In this document: piece after piece, positions 18,326-26,725 of the stretch
How the letters are laid out: each line of letters begins with the position of its first letter
Position numbering within the stretch: position 1 is the first letter of the stretch
Source of the DNA: Acidobacteriota bacterium
GTDB taxonomy: Bacteria > Acidobacteriota > Blastocatellia > Pyrinomonadales > Pyrinomonadaceae
NCBI GenBank assembly: GCA_018269075.1
Contig: JAFDVJ010000048.1
Location: 50,833 to 114,832, forward strand
Length of the DNA stretch: 64,000 bases
Direction of reading: 5' to 3'
Made by a program: the position numbers and the translations under genes
The notes under the pieces: model-generated
Databases searched by the model: none
Seen by the model: the letters and a program-made list of their open reading frames with translations, nothing else
Told to the model about the DNA's origin: nothing

Positions 18326-19114
18326 ATGCCGGCCTGGAACCATACCAAGACCTGGACTCCCGGTTATTACGCCGATTACCGGAAATACGTGAAATTCAAT
18401 GCCCCGACGATGAAGGGAAGGCTCGAAGACTGCGCCGATCTGTCGATGGCGCTGATCGTCGATTTCGCCGCCCGCGAGGGACTGCCGCTGACGTTTACCG
18501 ACAACAGCGACATCCGCTACAGCTCGTGGGCGAACGGCCAGAACCCGGCGAGCGGCATCCATATGCAGTACGATCGGATCAACGTCCCGACCGGCGGCGT
18601 GACGATCGGGCCCGGCGGCCAGCCGCAGTGGATGACCGCGCCCGTCGAAATTCCCGGCGTCAGCATTCATTTCGGCACCAACTACACGTGGAGCAACAAG
18701 GATCAGTTTTACGACGCCGTCAAAAACCGGATCAACGCCGAAGCGCTCTTTAATTACAACACCGAGGCGAGCTCGCTCGGCCCGCAGTCGGGCGATCTGC
18801 TGCTGAGCAGCGAGCACGCCGGACTCGTGATCGACGCCTTGCCGGCCGGCGTGCCGCATCCCAAGGCCGCCGACATGACGATCGCCTCGTGGGTCGATCC
18901 GGCGACCGCGCTCCGGCAGGTCAACGTCCTCGAATATTTCCGCGACAATCACGGCAACATCAACGACGAAAACCGGATCTTCGTCCATTTCGACTATCTC
19001 AACCATCGCGGCAGCCAGAAGCCGAAGGCCGAGCTGATTTACTTCCGCCGCGCCGTCGACGCCGTCAATGACGGCTTCCAGTTTCGCCGCTACAGCGCGA
19101 ACGTTTTGATGTAA
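18326..19114 (+). CDS. NlpC/P60-like cysteine peptidase or amidase (putative effector)
   Basis: 262 residues without a signal peptide or membrane span. Two segments recall the NlpC/P60/papain-like fold: DCADLSMALIVDFA (about residues 35-48), with a Cys at the start of a helix, and GDLLLSSEHAGLVIDA (about 156-171), matching the GDLxxx..HxGxV strand that carries the catalytic His. Peptidoglycan hydrolases and several secreted antibacterial effectors have this arrangement. The two small genes behind it, the second Imm50-like, make an effector-immunity role possible. The rest of the protein is unrecognised. The fold call is inference from motifs and no activity is proven. Confidence 0.5.
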   Translation: MPAWNHTKTWTPGYYADYRKYVKFNAPTMKGRLEDCADLSMALIVDFAAREGLPLTFTDNSDIRYSSWANGQNPASGIHMQYDRINVPTGGVTIGPGGQPQWMTAPVEIPGVSIHFGTNYTWSNKDQFYDAVKNRINAEALFNYNTEASSLGPQSGDLLLSSEHAGLVIDALPAGVPHPKAADMTIASWVDPATALRQVNVLEYFRDNHGNINDENRIFVHFDYLNHRGSQKPKAELIYFRRAVDAVNDGFQFRRYSANVLM

Positions 19115-19120
19115 GGCCGG

Positions 19121-19414
19121 ATGACCTTCGAAGAGCTGCACGCGCAATGGGACTGGCGGCCGATCCGCAATTGTCCGGGCCGTTTCGTCCGGCGCGGCGG
19201 CGCGTCGACCGCGACGCCGGCCGAGATCGTCGGCGAGGATGTCGAATTGCGCGAATTCCGCGTCGCGAACGCCGTCGATCCGGTCGTCGTCATCCGGTTC
19301 GACGACGGCGGCGGGCTGATCTCCTACCAAAAACCGGACGGCCGCTTTCTGCACACGCTCAACACTCCGGAAGGCTTCGCCCGCAAGCTCGCGCAGTTCG
19401 GGATCGAGTTATGA
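19121..19414 (+). CDS. Unrecognised 97-residue protein in the NlpC/P60-like module
   Basis: 97 residues, soluble, beginning MTFEELHAQWDWRPIRNCPGRFV and ending in DGRFLHTLNTPEGFARKLAQFGIEL. It starts 7 bp after the stop of the putative peptidase and overlaps the next ATG (ATGA), so the three genes should be one translational unit. The mixed alpha/beta look and the position fit an immunity protein or chaperone, but I know no family for it. Confidence 0.6.
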   Translation: MTFEELHAQWDWRPIRNCPGRFVRRGGASTATPAEIVGEDVELREFRVANAVDPVVVIRFDDGGGLISYQKPDGRFLHTLNTPEGFARKLAQFGIEL

Positions 19415-19821
19415 CGATGAACTGGCACGAGCTCGCGCTCAACCCGGAGGCGCTCGAAAATCTTTACGAGACGGTGCCGCCGCTCGACCGGATCCGGGTG
19501 TTTTCGCTCCGGCTCGGCGACCGCGGCGAGCTTTGTCTCAGGCTCGATCTGCCGGTCTTTCCCGACCGACCGCCGCGCCGTTGGCCGCGGGAAGCGAACA
19601 CGGCGCAGCTCGTCCTGACGTTCTGGGAAGTAAGGAATTACACGGGCCGCGGCTGGACGAACGGCGGCCGCGCCGCGCTCGGCATCACGCGCGCGGACGG
19701 ATCGCTCAGAGTCGCGCTCGACGGCATCGACGAGGATTTCCGGCACGATTTCGCGGCCGGCTTCTTTCGGATCGACGGCGTCGAGGCGTATCGAAACGAC
19801 GAAGGAGCGGACAATCGGTAG
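19411..19821 (+). CDS. Imm50-like putative immunity protein
   Basis: 136 residues starting MTMNWHELALNPEALENLY. The pattern of an N-terminal helix, then VFSLRLGDRGELCLRLDLPVFPDRPPRRW, then QLVLTFWEVRNYTG and LRVALDG, resembles the Imm50 family found beside polymorphic-toxin and effector genes. An in-frame extension upstream to 19147 is only the shadow of the preceding gene. The ATGA overlap with that gene indicates coupling. Assignment is by remembered pattern and needs a profile search. Confidence 0.55.
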   Translation: MTMNWHELALNPEALENLYETVPPLDRIRVFSLRLGDRGELCLRLDLPVFPDRPPRRWPREANTAQLVLTFWEVRNYTGRGWTNGGRAALGITRADGSLRVALDGIDEDFRHDFAAGFFRIDGVEAYRNDEGADNR

Positions 19822-19864
19822 AGCGATCGTGCCGTCCCGTTTTTTTGCGGCGCGAAAGCGGATT

Positions 19865-19996
19865 GGAGCGCAAGCGTCCCCGCTTGCCATACGTTTGAAA
19901 AACGCACCGGCGTTTCGCTTTCTGAAAATATCGAATTAAGGCGCGGCGTTCGTTCGCGCTTTCGCGCTCATAGCCGGCAGGATGCCGGCGCTCCGG
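19865..19996. repeat. REP pair (BIME-like)
   Basis: Two hairpin units: 19865-19887 (GCAAGCG / CGCTTGC stem) and 19973-19996 (GCCGGC stem). The second is identical over 24 bases to the unit at 9735-9758. It lies between the Imm50-like gene and the 3' end of deoB, which are convergent. Confidence 0.75.
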
Positions 19997-20021
19997 TTTG
20001 CTTGCGCGTCTTCGGCCCGGA

Positions 20022-21197
20022 TCAGATTTCGTCGAGAAAGCTGACGCCGTCGGCGAGCTTCAAACCGTAATTTTCGGCGATCGTCTGGCCGATGTCCGAG
20101 AGCGACTGGCGCGTGCCGAGATCGACGCCCGAACGCGCCTGTTTGCCGAACACGAGCAGCGGCGCGTATTCTCGGGTGTGGTCCGAGCCCTTCATCGTCG
20201 GGTCGTTGCCGTGATCGGCGGTGATGATGAAGAGATCGTCGTCGCGCAGGGCGTCGAGAAGCTCGGGCAGCCGCCGGTCGAAATGCTCGAGCGCGCGGGC
20301 GTAGCCCTCGGTGTCGCGGCGGTGGCCGTAGAGCATATCGAAATCGACGAGGTTCGAGAAGATCAAACCGCGCGTGTCTTTGGCGAGCGCGCCGATCGTC
20401 ACGTCGATCGTCTGGTCGTTGTTCTTCGCGGTCAGGTCCTCGGTGACGCCGATCGAATCGTAGATCGAGGCGATCTTGCCGATGCAGACGACGTCGAGCC
20501 CGGCGTCTTTGAGAACCGGCAAAAGATTGCCGGCGGGCGGCGCGACGGCGTAGTCGTGGCGGTTCTCGGTCCGTTTGAAATCGGCCGCGTTCGAGCCGAC
20601 GAACGGCCGCGCGATGACGCGCCCGACCTTGTCGTCGCCGTCGAGCAGCTCGCGCGCGATGTGGCAGATCTCGTAGAGCCGGTCGATCGGGATGATCTCT
20701 TCGTGGGCGGCGATCTGAAAGACCGAATCGGCCGAGGTGTAGACGATCGGCTTGCCGGTTCGGATATGCTCTTCGCCGAATTCCTTGATGATCTCGGTGC
20801 CCGAGGCCGGGACGTTGGCGAGCACGCCGGGGACGCGCGCCTGCCGGACGAACTCGTCGATGATCCGCGGCGGAAAGCCGTCGGGGAACGTCGGAAACGC
20901 CTTTTTGAGAATGATCCCGGCCATCTCCCAATGCCCGGTCGTCGTGTCCTTGCCGTTCGATTTGAGCGTGCATTTGCCGTAATTGCCGAGCGGTTTTTCG
21001 AGCGCCGCGAGATTCGCGAGCGGCTTGATGTTGCCGAGCCCGAGCGCCTGCAGATGCGGCAGCGCGACCGCGCGCGACGCGAGAATATGCCCGAGCGTGT
21101 CGCTCCCGGCATCGCCCCACCGGGCCGCGTCCGGCATCTCGCCGATCCCGGCGCTGTCGAGAACCATCAGAATCATTCGATTGAATTTCGTGTCCAT
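20022..21197 (-). CDS. deoB: Phosphopentomutase
   Basis: 391 residues of the alkaline-phosphatase superfamily. DeoB interconverts ribose-1-phosphate and ribose-5-phosphate (and the deoxy forms) in nucleoside salvage. The metal site motif MVLDSAGIGEMPDA lies near the N-terminus and ADHGNDPTMKGSDHTREYAPLL near the C-terminus, with GHWEMAG between. Length matches the family. AGGAAG lies before the ATG at 21197, which supports this start over the internal MILMVLDSAG. No other deo gene is adjacent. Confidence 0.95.
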   Translation of the reverse strand: MDTKFNRMILMVLDSAGIGEMPDAARWGDAGSDTLGHILASRAVALPHLQALGLGNIKPLANLAALEKPLGNYGKCTLKSNGKDTTTGHWEMAGIILKKAFPTFPDGFPPRIIDEFVRQARVPGVLANVPASGTEIIKEFGEEHIRTGKPIVYTSADSVFQIAAHEEIIPIDRLYEICHIARELLDGDDKVGRVIARPFVGSNAADFKRTENRHDYAVAPPAGNLLPVLKDAGLDVVCIGKIASIYDSIGVTEDLTAKNNDQTIDVTIGALAKDTRGLIFSNLVDFDMLYGHRRDTEGYARALEHFDRRLPELLDALRDDDLFIITADHGNDPTMKGSDHTREYAPLLVFGKQARSGVDLGTRQSLSDIGQTIAENYGLKLADGVSFLDEI

Positions 21198-21334
21198 AAC
21201 TTCCTTTTATTTTACTTCACCCGCCGCGCCTGTCGCCACCCGTCGGATTTCGGATTTCGGATTGGCGGCACGGAGCGCCGCTTCAAATTCCGGAAACGCG
21301 GCGGCGGGCGGACAGTTCCCGGAGCTGGGCGGCT

Positions 21335-22444
21335 CTATTTGACCGGCGCGGTGTAGCCTTCGCGGGCGCGGATTTCGGCGCCGGGCGGGACGTTTTTGAG
21401 CTCGATTTTGATCTTCCGGTAAGTGCCGTCGCGTTTCTCGTTCGACGAATAGTAGCCGAGCGAGTATTTCGTCCCGATCTCGTCGGCGACCGATTTGAAG
21501 GCGCTCCGGGCTTCCGCGAGATCGGCGACCGGGAAGACGCGGCCGCCCGAGCCTTGCGCGAGCTCGTTCATCTGCTTGTCGGCCAATTCGTACAATCCCT
21601 TGCTGATCGCGAGCCGCTCGAAATCGCCGAGCGCGCAGAAGTTGAACGTCTTTTCGACGTTCGAACGCGGGTAGTAGACGCGGTAGTAGCGGCGGATCTG
21701 CGCGACCGAGAAATGAATCGCGGACTGGCAGTCGCCCAGCAGATTGTCCTCGAAGAAATCGCGCGTGTTGACCTGGATGAAATAGCAGACGATGCCCGCC
21801 TTTTCGAGCGTTTCGCGGACCTCGTCAAACTCGGCCGCGCTCACCGAATCGACGCCGTCCGTGAGCGCGACGAGCGCCCGGCGGCCGCGCACCTCGTCGC
21901 GCGGCTTTTCGCCGAAAACCTTTTCGGCGACGTCGAGCAGGCTGTCGTAATACGGCGTGCCGTTGCTCGTTTTGACCGCGTCGAGCGCGTTTCTGAGACT
22001 GGCGCGGTCGTCGGTCAGCGCGTTCAGCACCTCGCTCCGGGCGGTGTTCTGGTCGTTGACCCGGGCCGTCCGGTAAGCGACGACGGAGACGCGGTCGCCC
22101 GGCCGCAGCGAGGCGATGAAACCGGCGGCGGCGCGCTGGATCAGCGTCAGGTCGGCGCGCGTCGAGCCGGAAGTGTCGAGCAGCAGCGCGACCTCGAACG
22201 GCGCGTTCGTCGCGGCGAATTCGGCGATCTCCTGTTTCCGGCCGTCCTCGTAGACGACGAAATTGTTCTGCCTGAGATTGAGCAGCGGCTTGCCGCTTTT
22301 GTCGGTCACGACGAACGGCACGTCGACGAGCTGCGTATCGACGCGGATCGGCTCGTCATCGTCCTTTTTTTCGGTCTGCGCCGGCAGGTTAAAGGCCGAA
22401 ATCGAAAGCCAAACAAACAGTAAAACAAATCGTGCCGCCTTCAT
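21335..22444 (-). CDS. Exported VWFA-related acidobacterial domain protein
   Basis: 369 residues with signal peptide MKAARFVLLFVWLSISAFNLPAQ. The first part (IRVDTQLVDVPFVVTDKSGKPLLNLRQNNFVVYEDGRKQEIAEF) and the von Willebrand A fold (VALLLDTSGSTRADL, a MIDAS DxSxS motif; LVALTDGVDSVSAAEF) match the VWFA-related family abundant in Acidobacteriota. The ending SLGYYSSNEKRDGTYRKIKIEL..VRAREGYTAP is also typical. Probably a periplasmic or surface adhesion or complex-assembly protein; partner unknown. The stop lies 138 bp upstream of deoB on the same strand. Confidence 0.88.
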   Translation of the reverse strand: MKAARFVLLFVWLSISAFNLPAQTEKKDDDEPIRVDTQLVDVPFVVTDKSGKPLLNLRQNNFVVYEDGRKQEIAEFAATNAPFEVALLLDTSGSTRADLTLIQRAAAGFIASLRPGDRVSVVAYRTARVNDQNTARSEVLNALTDDRASLRNALDAVKTSNGTPYYDSLLDVAEKVFGEKPRDEVRGRRALVALTDGVDSVSAAEFDEVRETLEKAGIVCYFIQVNTRDFFEDNLLGDCQSAIHFSVAQIRRYYRVYYPRSNVEKTFNFCALGDFERLAISKGLYELADKQMNELAQGSGGRVFPVADLAEARSAFKSVADEIGTKYSLGYYSSNEKRDGTYRKIKIELKNVPPGAEIRAREGYTAPVK

Positions 22445-22686
22445 TTCAGATAAAATTCTCTCCGTTCCCCAGATTTTACCAGAAAAAACTTCCTTTCCGT
22501 TAATTTTCTTTGAATTTGGCCCGCGGGTGCTTAACGATTTCCGACTTTTCTGTGATATTCTTAGTCAAAATTGTAGATTTGCAAATTAAGCCCCTTTCAC
22601 CAGCGCGAGTGTCTTCGAATGCCAGCGCGGACAGCTTTCTATATATTTGAACTATATTAATTTCAATACTTAAGAAGAGGAGACTA

Positions 22687-24273
22687 ATGAACAGAAAATT
22701 TGCTTCAGGCTTTTTGTTTATCTTTGCGATAATCACGAGCGTGTTTTTTTTCAACGCCTCGGCGAGCGCGGCTTCGACGACGCTGGTTCTGAGCCAGGTT
22801 GACGGCGGCGGCGGCGGCAGCACGGGAACTTATCTTTTCGACTACGTCGAGATCAAAAACATTTCGAGCAGCCCGCAGTCGCTGAACGGTCTGTCGCTGT
22901 ACTACGGCTCGGCCGTCGGCAACTTCGCGAGCACCGCCAGCAACGCCTTCGCGCTGCCGAACGTGACGCTCAATCCGGGTCAGTATTATCTCGTCCAGCT
23001 CGGTCCGACGGGATCGGCCGGCGCGGCGCTCCCGACACCCGACGTAACGACGACCAACCTGACGATGTCGGCGGCGAGCGGCAAGGTCGCGCTCGTCAAC
23101 GGCGCTTCGCTCCCGATCAACACCTGCGGTGCGACGGCGACGCCGTGCAGCGCGGGTCAGCTCGCGGCGATCGTCGACTGGGTCGCCTACGGCGCGGCCG
23201 GCAACGGCACGGCCGGCAACGGCGAGGGCGGCACGTCGGTCAACAACAACACGGCGATGACCTCGACGCAGGGCGCGGTCCGCAAGAACGGCGGCTGCAC
23301 GGACACCGACAACAACAACCTCGACTTCGACGTTGTGACGGCGCCGGTTCCGCGCAACACCTCGACGACGACGCCGTGCTCGGCGACGCCGGCGGACGCC
23401 GTGCTCGATCTCAACGGCGACGGTAAAACCGACTTCGGCGTCATCAGAAACGTCGGCGGACAGCTTCGCTGGTTTTACAACCTGAACGGCAGCGGCTCGA
23501 CCGCGGCGGCCGATTGGGGCGTCGGCGGCGACACGGCGGTGCCCGAAGATTACGACGGCGACGGCAAGGACGACATCGCGGTCTGGAGAGCCGGCGCGCC
23601 GTTCAATTCCTTCTTCTACATTCTGCAGAGCCAGTCGAACACGGTCAGAGTCGTGACCTTCGGCCAGACGGGCGACGATCCGTCGGTCATCGGCGACTAC
23701 GACGGCGACGGCAAGGCCGATCCGGCCGTTTACCGCGCCGGCGCGTCGAGCGTCTGGTATTATCTCGGCTCGAACAACAACCCGTCGGGCAACATCACGT
23801 TCGTGCCGTGGGGCACGACCGGCGACAAACCCGCGCCCGGCGATTACGACGGCGACGGCAAGAACGATTTCGTCATCAGACGCAACGACGGCTCCGGCCG
23901 CGGCCAGTTCTGGATGAACCGGACGACGGCGGGCGTCGCGGTCACGCTGTTCGGGACGATCAACGATCTGGTCGTGCCGGGCGACTATGACGGCGACGGC
24001 AAGACCGACCTCGCGGTCGCGCAGGGCATTTCGGGCGTTTACAACTGGTTCTATCTGGGCAGCGCGACGAGCACGATCACGCAGATCCCGTTCGGCAGCA
24101 CGGCGACCGACTTCCCGGTACAGGGCGATTACGACGGCGACGGCAAAGCCGACATCGCGGTCTGGCGCGACGGCGTTTTCTGGATCAGAAATTCGAGCAA
24201 CGCGGCCGTTCAGAACTTCCAGCTGGGAGCCTCGGGCGACAGCATCGCGCTGCGGTACAATTACCACAACTAA
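22687..24273 (+). CDS. Exported lamin-tail domain protein with FG-GAP-like repeats
   Basis: 528 residues. Signal peptide, then a lamin-tail-type domain (about 30-225: LVLSQVDGGGGGSTGTYLFDYVEIKN, GLSLYYG, LNPGQYYLVQLG, IVDWVAYG), then five or six repeats of about 45 residues with DYDGDGK calcium loops (about 235-528) like those of the proteins at 1441 and 51424. Lamin-tail domains occur in bacterial surface proteins. AGAGGAG lies before the ATG. The 242-bp upstream gap is AT-rich and divergent from the VWA gene. A terminator follows. Confidence 0.82.
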   Translation: MNRKFASGFLFIFAIITSVFFFNASASAASTTLVLSQVDGGGGGSTGTYLFDYVEIKNISSSPQSLNGLSLYYGSAVGNFASTASNAFALPNVTLNPGQYYLVQLGPTGSAGAALPTPDVTTTNLTMSAASGKVALVNGASLPINTCGATATPCSAGQLAAIVDWVAYGAAGNGTAGNGEGGTSVNNNTAMTSTQGAVRKNGGCTDTDNNNLDFDVVTAPVPRNTSTTTPCSATPADAVLDLNGDGKTDFGVIRNVGGQLRWFYNLNGSGSTAAADWGVGGDTAVPEDYDGDGKDDIAVWRAGAPFNSFFYILQSQSNTVRVVTFGQTGDDPSVIGDYDGDGKADPAVYRAGASSVWYYLGSNNNPSGNITFVPWGTTGDKPAPGDYDGDGKNDFVIRRNDGSGRGQFWMNRTTAGVAVTLFGTINDLVVPGDYDGDGKTDLAVAQGISGVYNWFYLGSATSTITQIPFGSTATDFPVQGDYDGDGKADIAVWRDGVFWIRNSSNAAVQNFQLGASGDSIALRYNYHN

Positions 24274-24293
24274 ACCGGTTCGAAACCAGAGAA

Positions 24294-24328
24294 AAAAGCG
24301 GGACGAAATTTGATTTCGTCCCGCTTTT
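24294..24328. terminator. Bidirectional Rho-independent terminator
   Basis: A 16-bp stem (24294-24309 with 24313-24328) with A-run and T-run flanks, between the convergent lamin-tail and SQR genes. Confidence 0.9.
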
Positions 24329-24352
24329 CGTTATGTGTCGATCGACACGCTC

Positions 24353-25534
24353 TCAGGCGCGGCCGCGCATCATTCCGTGCCAGTAAAGCTGCGGCAGGAC
24401 GTAGCGTTTGACGAGATACATCGAATAGCGCTCCTTGTTCTGGTCGAACGGAAAAGTCTCCTGCGGCTTCAGGTCGTAGCCGAATTCGGCCATGATCAGG
24501 CTGTCGTAGCCGGTCACGAGCGGGCACGACGTATAGCCGTCGTATTTCGCCGTCAGCGGCTCGCCCCTGAGCGCGTGTTCGAGATTTTCGACGAGCACCG
24601 GCGCCTGTTTGCGGACGGCCGCGCCGGTCTTCGAGGTCGGCAGGCTGCTCGCGTCGCCGAGGCCGAAGACGTTCGCGTATTTGACGTGCTGAAGCGTCGC
24701 CTTATCGACGTCGAGCCAGCCGGCCTCGTTCGCGAGCGCGCTTTGCTTGACGAAATCGGGCGCGCTCATCGGCGGCGTGACGTGGATGAAATCGTATTTT
24801 TCGATCAATTCCTCGCCCGTCTCGACCTGCGTGAAGACCGCTTCTTTGGCGGCCGCGCGGATCTCGGTGAGATTGTACTTGAAGGTCGTCCGGATATCCG
24901 CGTCGGCGCAGTGTTTCGTGAGCGTCGGCGCGTAATGCGGCGAGGTGAAAATCGTCGGCATCCCGCTGATGAATTTGAGCGTCGATTTGTCGCGAAGCCC
25001 CTGTTTGCGAAGATAATCGTCGACCAGATAGGCGATCTTCTGCGGCGCGCCGCCGCATTTGATCGGCGTGTTCGGCTGCGTGAAAATCGCCGTTCCGCCC
25101 TTGAAGGCGCGCAGGAATTCCCACGTTTTATCGACCGTCTGATAGGAATAATTCGAGCAGACGCCGTCTGTGCCGAGCGCTTCGGGCAGGCCTTTGACCT
25201 TTGCCCAGTCGAGCTGGATGCCGGCCGCGACGATCAGATAATCGTACCCGATCTTTTTCCCGCCCGCGGTCAGAACGGCGTTCTCGTCCGGCAGAAACTC
25301 GGTCACCCGGTCTTTGATCCAGACCGCGCCGGCCGGGATGTAGTCTTTTTCGTCGCGCTCGGTCGCTTCTTTCGCGACGACGCCGCCGCCGACCAGCGTC
25401 CACAACGGCTGGTAGTAATGCTTTTCGGAAGGCTCGATGATCGCTACTCCCGAGTTGTTTCGACACAGCCGCGCCGCGACGGAAATCCCCGCCGTCCCGC
25501 CGCCGACGACGACGATCCGATATTTCTCACTCAT
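24353..25534 (-). CDS. sqr: Sulfide:quinone oxidoreductase, SQOR (type II) form
   Basis: 393 residues. SQR oxidises sulfide, passes the electrons to the quinone pool and gives sulfane sulfur to an acceptor. The FAD-binding RIVVVGGGTAGIS is at residues 6-18. Both redox Cys of the mitochondrial SQOR type are present (PIKCGGAPQK and SCPLVTGY), and the C-terminus (QETFPFDQNKERYSMYLVK..LYW..MMRG) resembles that type closely. GGAGG precedes the ATG. It is the last gene of the ArsR-tauE-rhodanese operon, whose other members handle the persulfide it makes. Confidence 0.92.
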   Translation of the reverse strand: MSEKYRIVVVGGGTAGISVAARLCRNNSGVAIIEPSEKHYYQPLWTLVGGGVVAKEATERDEKDYIPAGAVWIKDRVTEFLPDENAVLTAGGKKIGYDYLIVAAGIQLDWAKVKGLPEALGTDGVCSNYSYQTVDKTWEFLRAFKGGTAIFTQPNTPIKCGGAPQKIAYLVDDYLRKQGLRDKSTLKFISGMPTIFTSPHYAPTLTKHCADADIRTTFKYNLTEIRAAAKEAVFTQVETGEELIEKYDFIHVTPPMSAPDFVKQSALANEAGWLDVDKATLQHVKYANVFGLGDASSLPTSKTGAAVRKQAPVLVENLEHALRGEPLTAKYDGYTSCPLVTGYDSLIMAEFGYDLKPQETFPFDQNKERYSMYLVKRYVLPQLYWHGMMRGRA

Positions 25535-25551
25535 TTTTTATCCTCCGTTTT

Positions 25552-25755
25552 TTAGTCTTTTTTTCTGGTTGAAATTCCGAGCGGCAGATAAAGCGGGCAG
25601 AAGCCGATCAGACTCGTGAGGACGAACACGGCCGCCAGAATCCCCAGAACAATGGCGACCGTTCCGCCGATCTGCCCCGTAAAATATAAAACCGCCACCA
25701 GGACCGCGAAGATTACGCGAATCGCGCGGTCGATCGATCCCATATTGACCTTCAT
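25552..25755 (-). CDS. DUF2892 (YgaP-type) small membrane protein
   Basis: 67 residues: MGSIDRAIRVIFAVLVAVLYFTGQIGGTVAIVLGILAAVFVLTSLIGFCPLYLPLGIST, two membrane spans and the conserved FCPLY ending of DUF2892. In E. coli YgaP this domain is fused to a rhodanese, which fits its position between rhodanese genes and sqr. It may hold a sulfur-carrying enzyme at the membrane (inference). GGAGG lies upstream. Confidence 0.85.
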   Translation of the reverse strand: MKVNMGSIDRAIRVIFAVLVAVLYFTGQIGGTVAIVLGILAAVFVLTSLIGFCPLYLPLGISTRKKD

Positions 25756-25832
25756 TCCGATTGTTCCTCCGTTTCAGGCTCCGTTTTGGTTGTTTTTCGA
25801 TGTCGCGACCCGACATCGCACGCGCCGCGCAT

Positions 25833-25922
25833 TCAGGTCGAAACGCCGAGCTTCGGCAGGATCACGAGCTGCAGGAGCAGCCAGATGCCGATAATCCCGA
25901 CGAGCCAGTAAATATCGTTCAT
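25833..25922 (-). CDS. 29-residue membrane microprotein in the sulfur operon
   Basis: Reading the minus strand from ATG at 25920-25922 gives MNDIYWLVGIIGIWLL, then LQLVILPKLGVST and TGA. It starts 4 bases after the stop of the exported rhodanese gene, with GGAG ten bases upstream lying in that gene's last codons. The peptide is a single hydrophobic span with a short basic end. Without it the 171-bp gap between two tightly packed genes would be unexplained. No homologue can be checked here; I believe similar PKLGV-ended mini-proteins occur beside rhodanese genes, but am not certain. Confidence 0.65.
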   Translation of the reverse strand: MNDIYWLVGIIGIWLLLQLVILPKLGVST

Positions 25923-25926
25923 AAAA

Positions 25927-26310
25927 TCATTTCTCCAGCGGCAGATTCGCCGCCGTCCACGCCTGCGTTCCGCCGGTGACGTTGTAGATCTCCTTAAAGC
26001 CCGCGTTTTTCAGGGTCTCGGCCGCCTGCTGCGAGCGGCGGCCGCTCCGGCAGATCAGATAAACCGGCTTTTCCTTATCGAGCGCGGCGGATTCCTTTTC
26101 GATCACGTCGAGCGGGATGTTGACGGCCTTCGCGGCGTGACCGCTTTTGAATTCGTCCGGCGTCCGGACGTCGACAAACTGGACGCCGGCGCGGCCGACG
26201 GCCTCGTTCGCCTCCTGCACGGAAACCTGTTTGATGTCGGAAACCGCTCCGCACGGCATCGCGAAAACATTGGCGAAGGCCAGCACCGCAATCAGCAGCA
26301 AACTCTTCAT
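25927..26310 (-). CDS. Exported single-domain rhodanese
   Basis: 127 residues beginning MKSLLLIAVLAFANVFA, a signal peptide. One rhodanese domain: VQFVDVRTPDEFKSGHAAKAVNIPLD, active-site loop CRSGRRS, and the closing NVTGGTQAWTAANLP. Rhodaneses carry sulfane sulfur on the loop Cys. The signal peptide places it outside the cytoplasm, unlike the next rhodanese. The start has GGAGAG upstream and the preceding gene ends 5 bases away. Confidence 0.85.
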   Translation of the reverse strand: MKSLLLIAVLAFANVFAMPCGAVSDIKQVSVQEANEAVGRAGVQFVDVRTPDEFKSGHAAKAVNIPLDVIEKESAALDKEKPVYLICRSGRRSQQAAETLKNAGFKEIYNVTGGTQAWTAANLPLEK

Positions 26311-26315
26311 AAAAA

Positions 26316-26672
26316 CTATCTCTCCGTTTCCAGACCGGCCATTTTCCACGCAACGGTGCCGCCGGTGACGTTGTAAACTTCCTTAAAACCGGCCTCGTCG
26401 AGAATCGACGCGCCGCGCAGCGAGCGCATCCCGCTCTGGCAGATCACGTAGGTCGGCTTGCTCTTGTCGAGCCGGTCGAGATCGCGCGCGAGCGTGTCGA
26501 GCGGGAAATTGGCCGCTTTTTTGGCGTGGCCGCTCTGGTATTCGCCGGCGCTCCGGACGTCGATAAACTGCGCGTTCTTATCTTTGACAAACTGCGCGGC
26601 CTCTTTGGCCGAGACGTTTTTGACGCCCGCGCTTCCGCTTCCGAAAAGCGCTCCTAAAATTTCTTTCAGCAT
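26316..26672 (-). CDS. Single-domain rhodanese
   Basis: 118 residues starting MLKEILGALFGSG; a longer open frame upstream comes from the neighbouring gene and is not used. One rhodanese domain with FIDVRSAGEYQSGHAKKAANFPLD, active-site loop CQSGMRS and NVTGGTVAWKMAGLETE. No classical signal peptide; the N-terminal helix may associate with the membrane. It probably accepts sulfur from SQR or from the MBL-rhodanese fusion. Confidence 0.85.
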   Translation of the reverse strand: MLKEILGALFGSGSAGVKNVSAKEAAQFVKDKNAQFIDVRSAGEYQSGHAKKAANFPLDTLARDLDRLDKSKPTYVICQSGMRSLRGASILDEAGFKEVYNVTGGTVAWKMAGLETER

Positions 26673-26725
26673 AAAATTTCGAAAAAGCGGCGGGCGCGCG
26701 AAACCGGCCCGCCGCGATAAAAAAA

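Noticed and set aside
19147..19410. N-terminal extension of the Imm50-like frame
   Set aside because: Arg-rich shadow of the 97-residue gene; the ATGA overlap at 19411 marks the real start.
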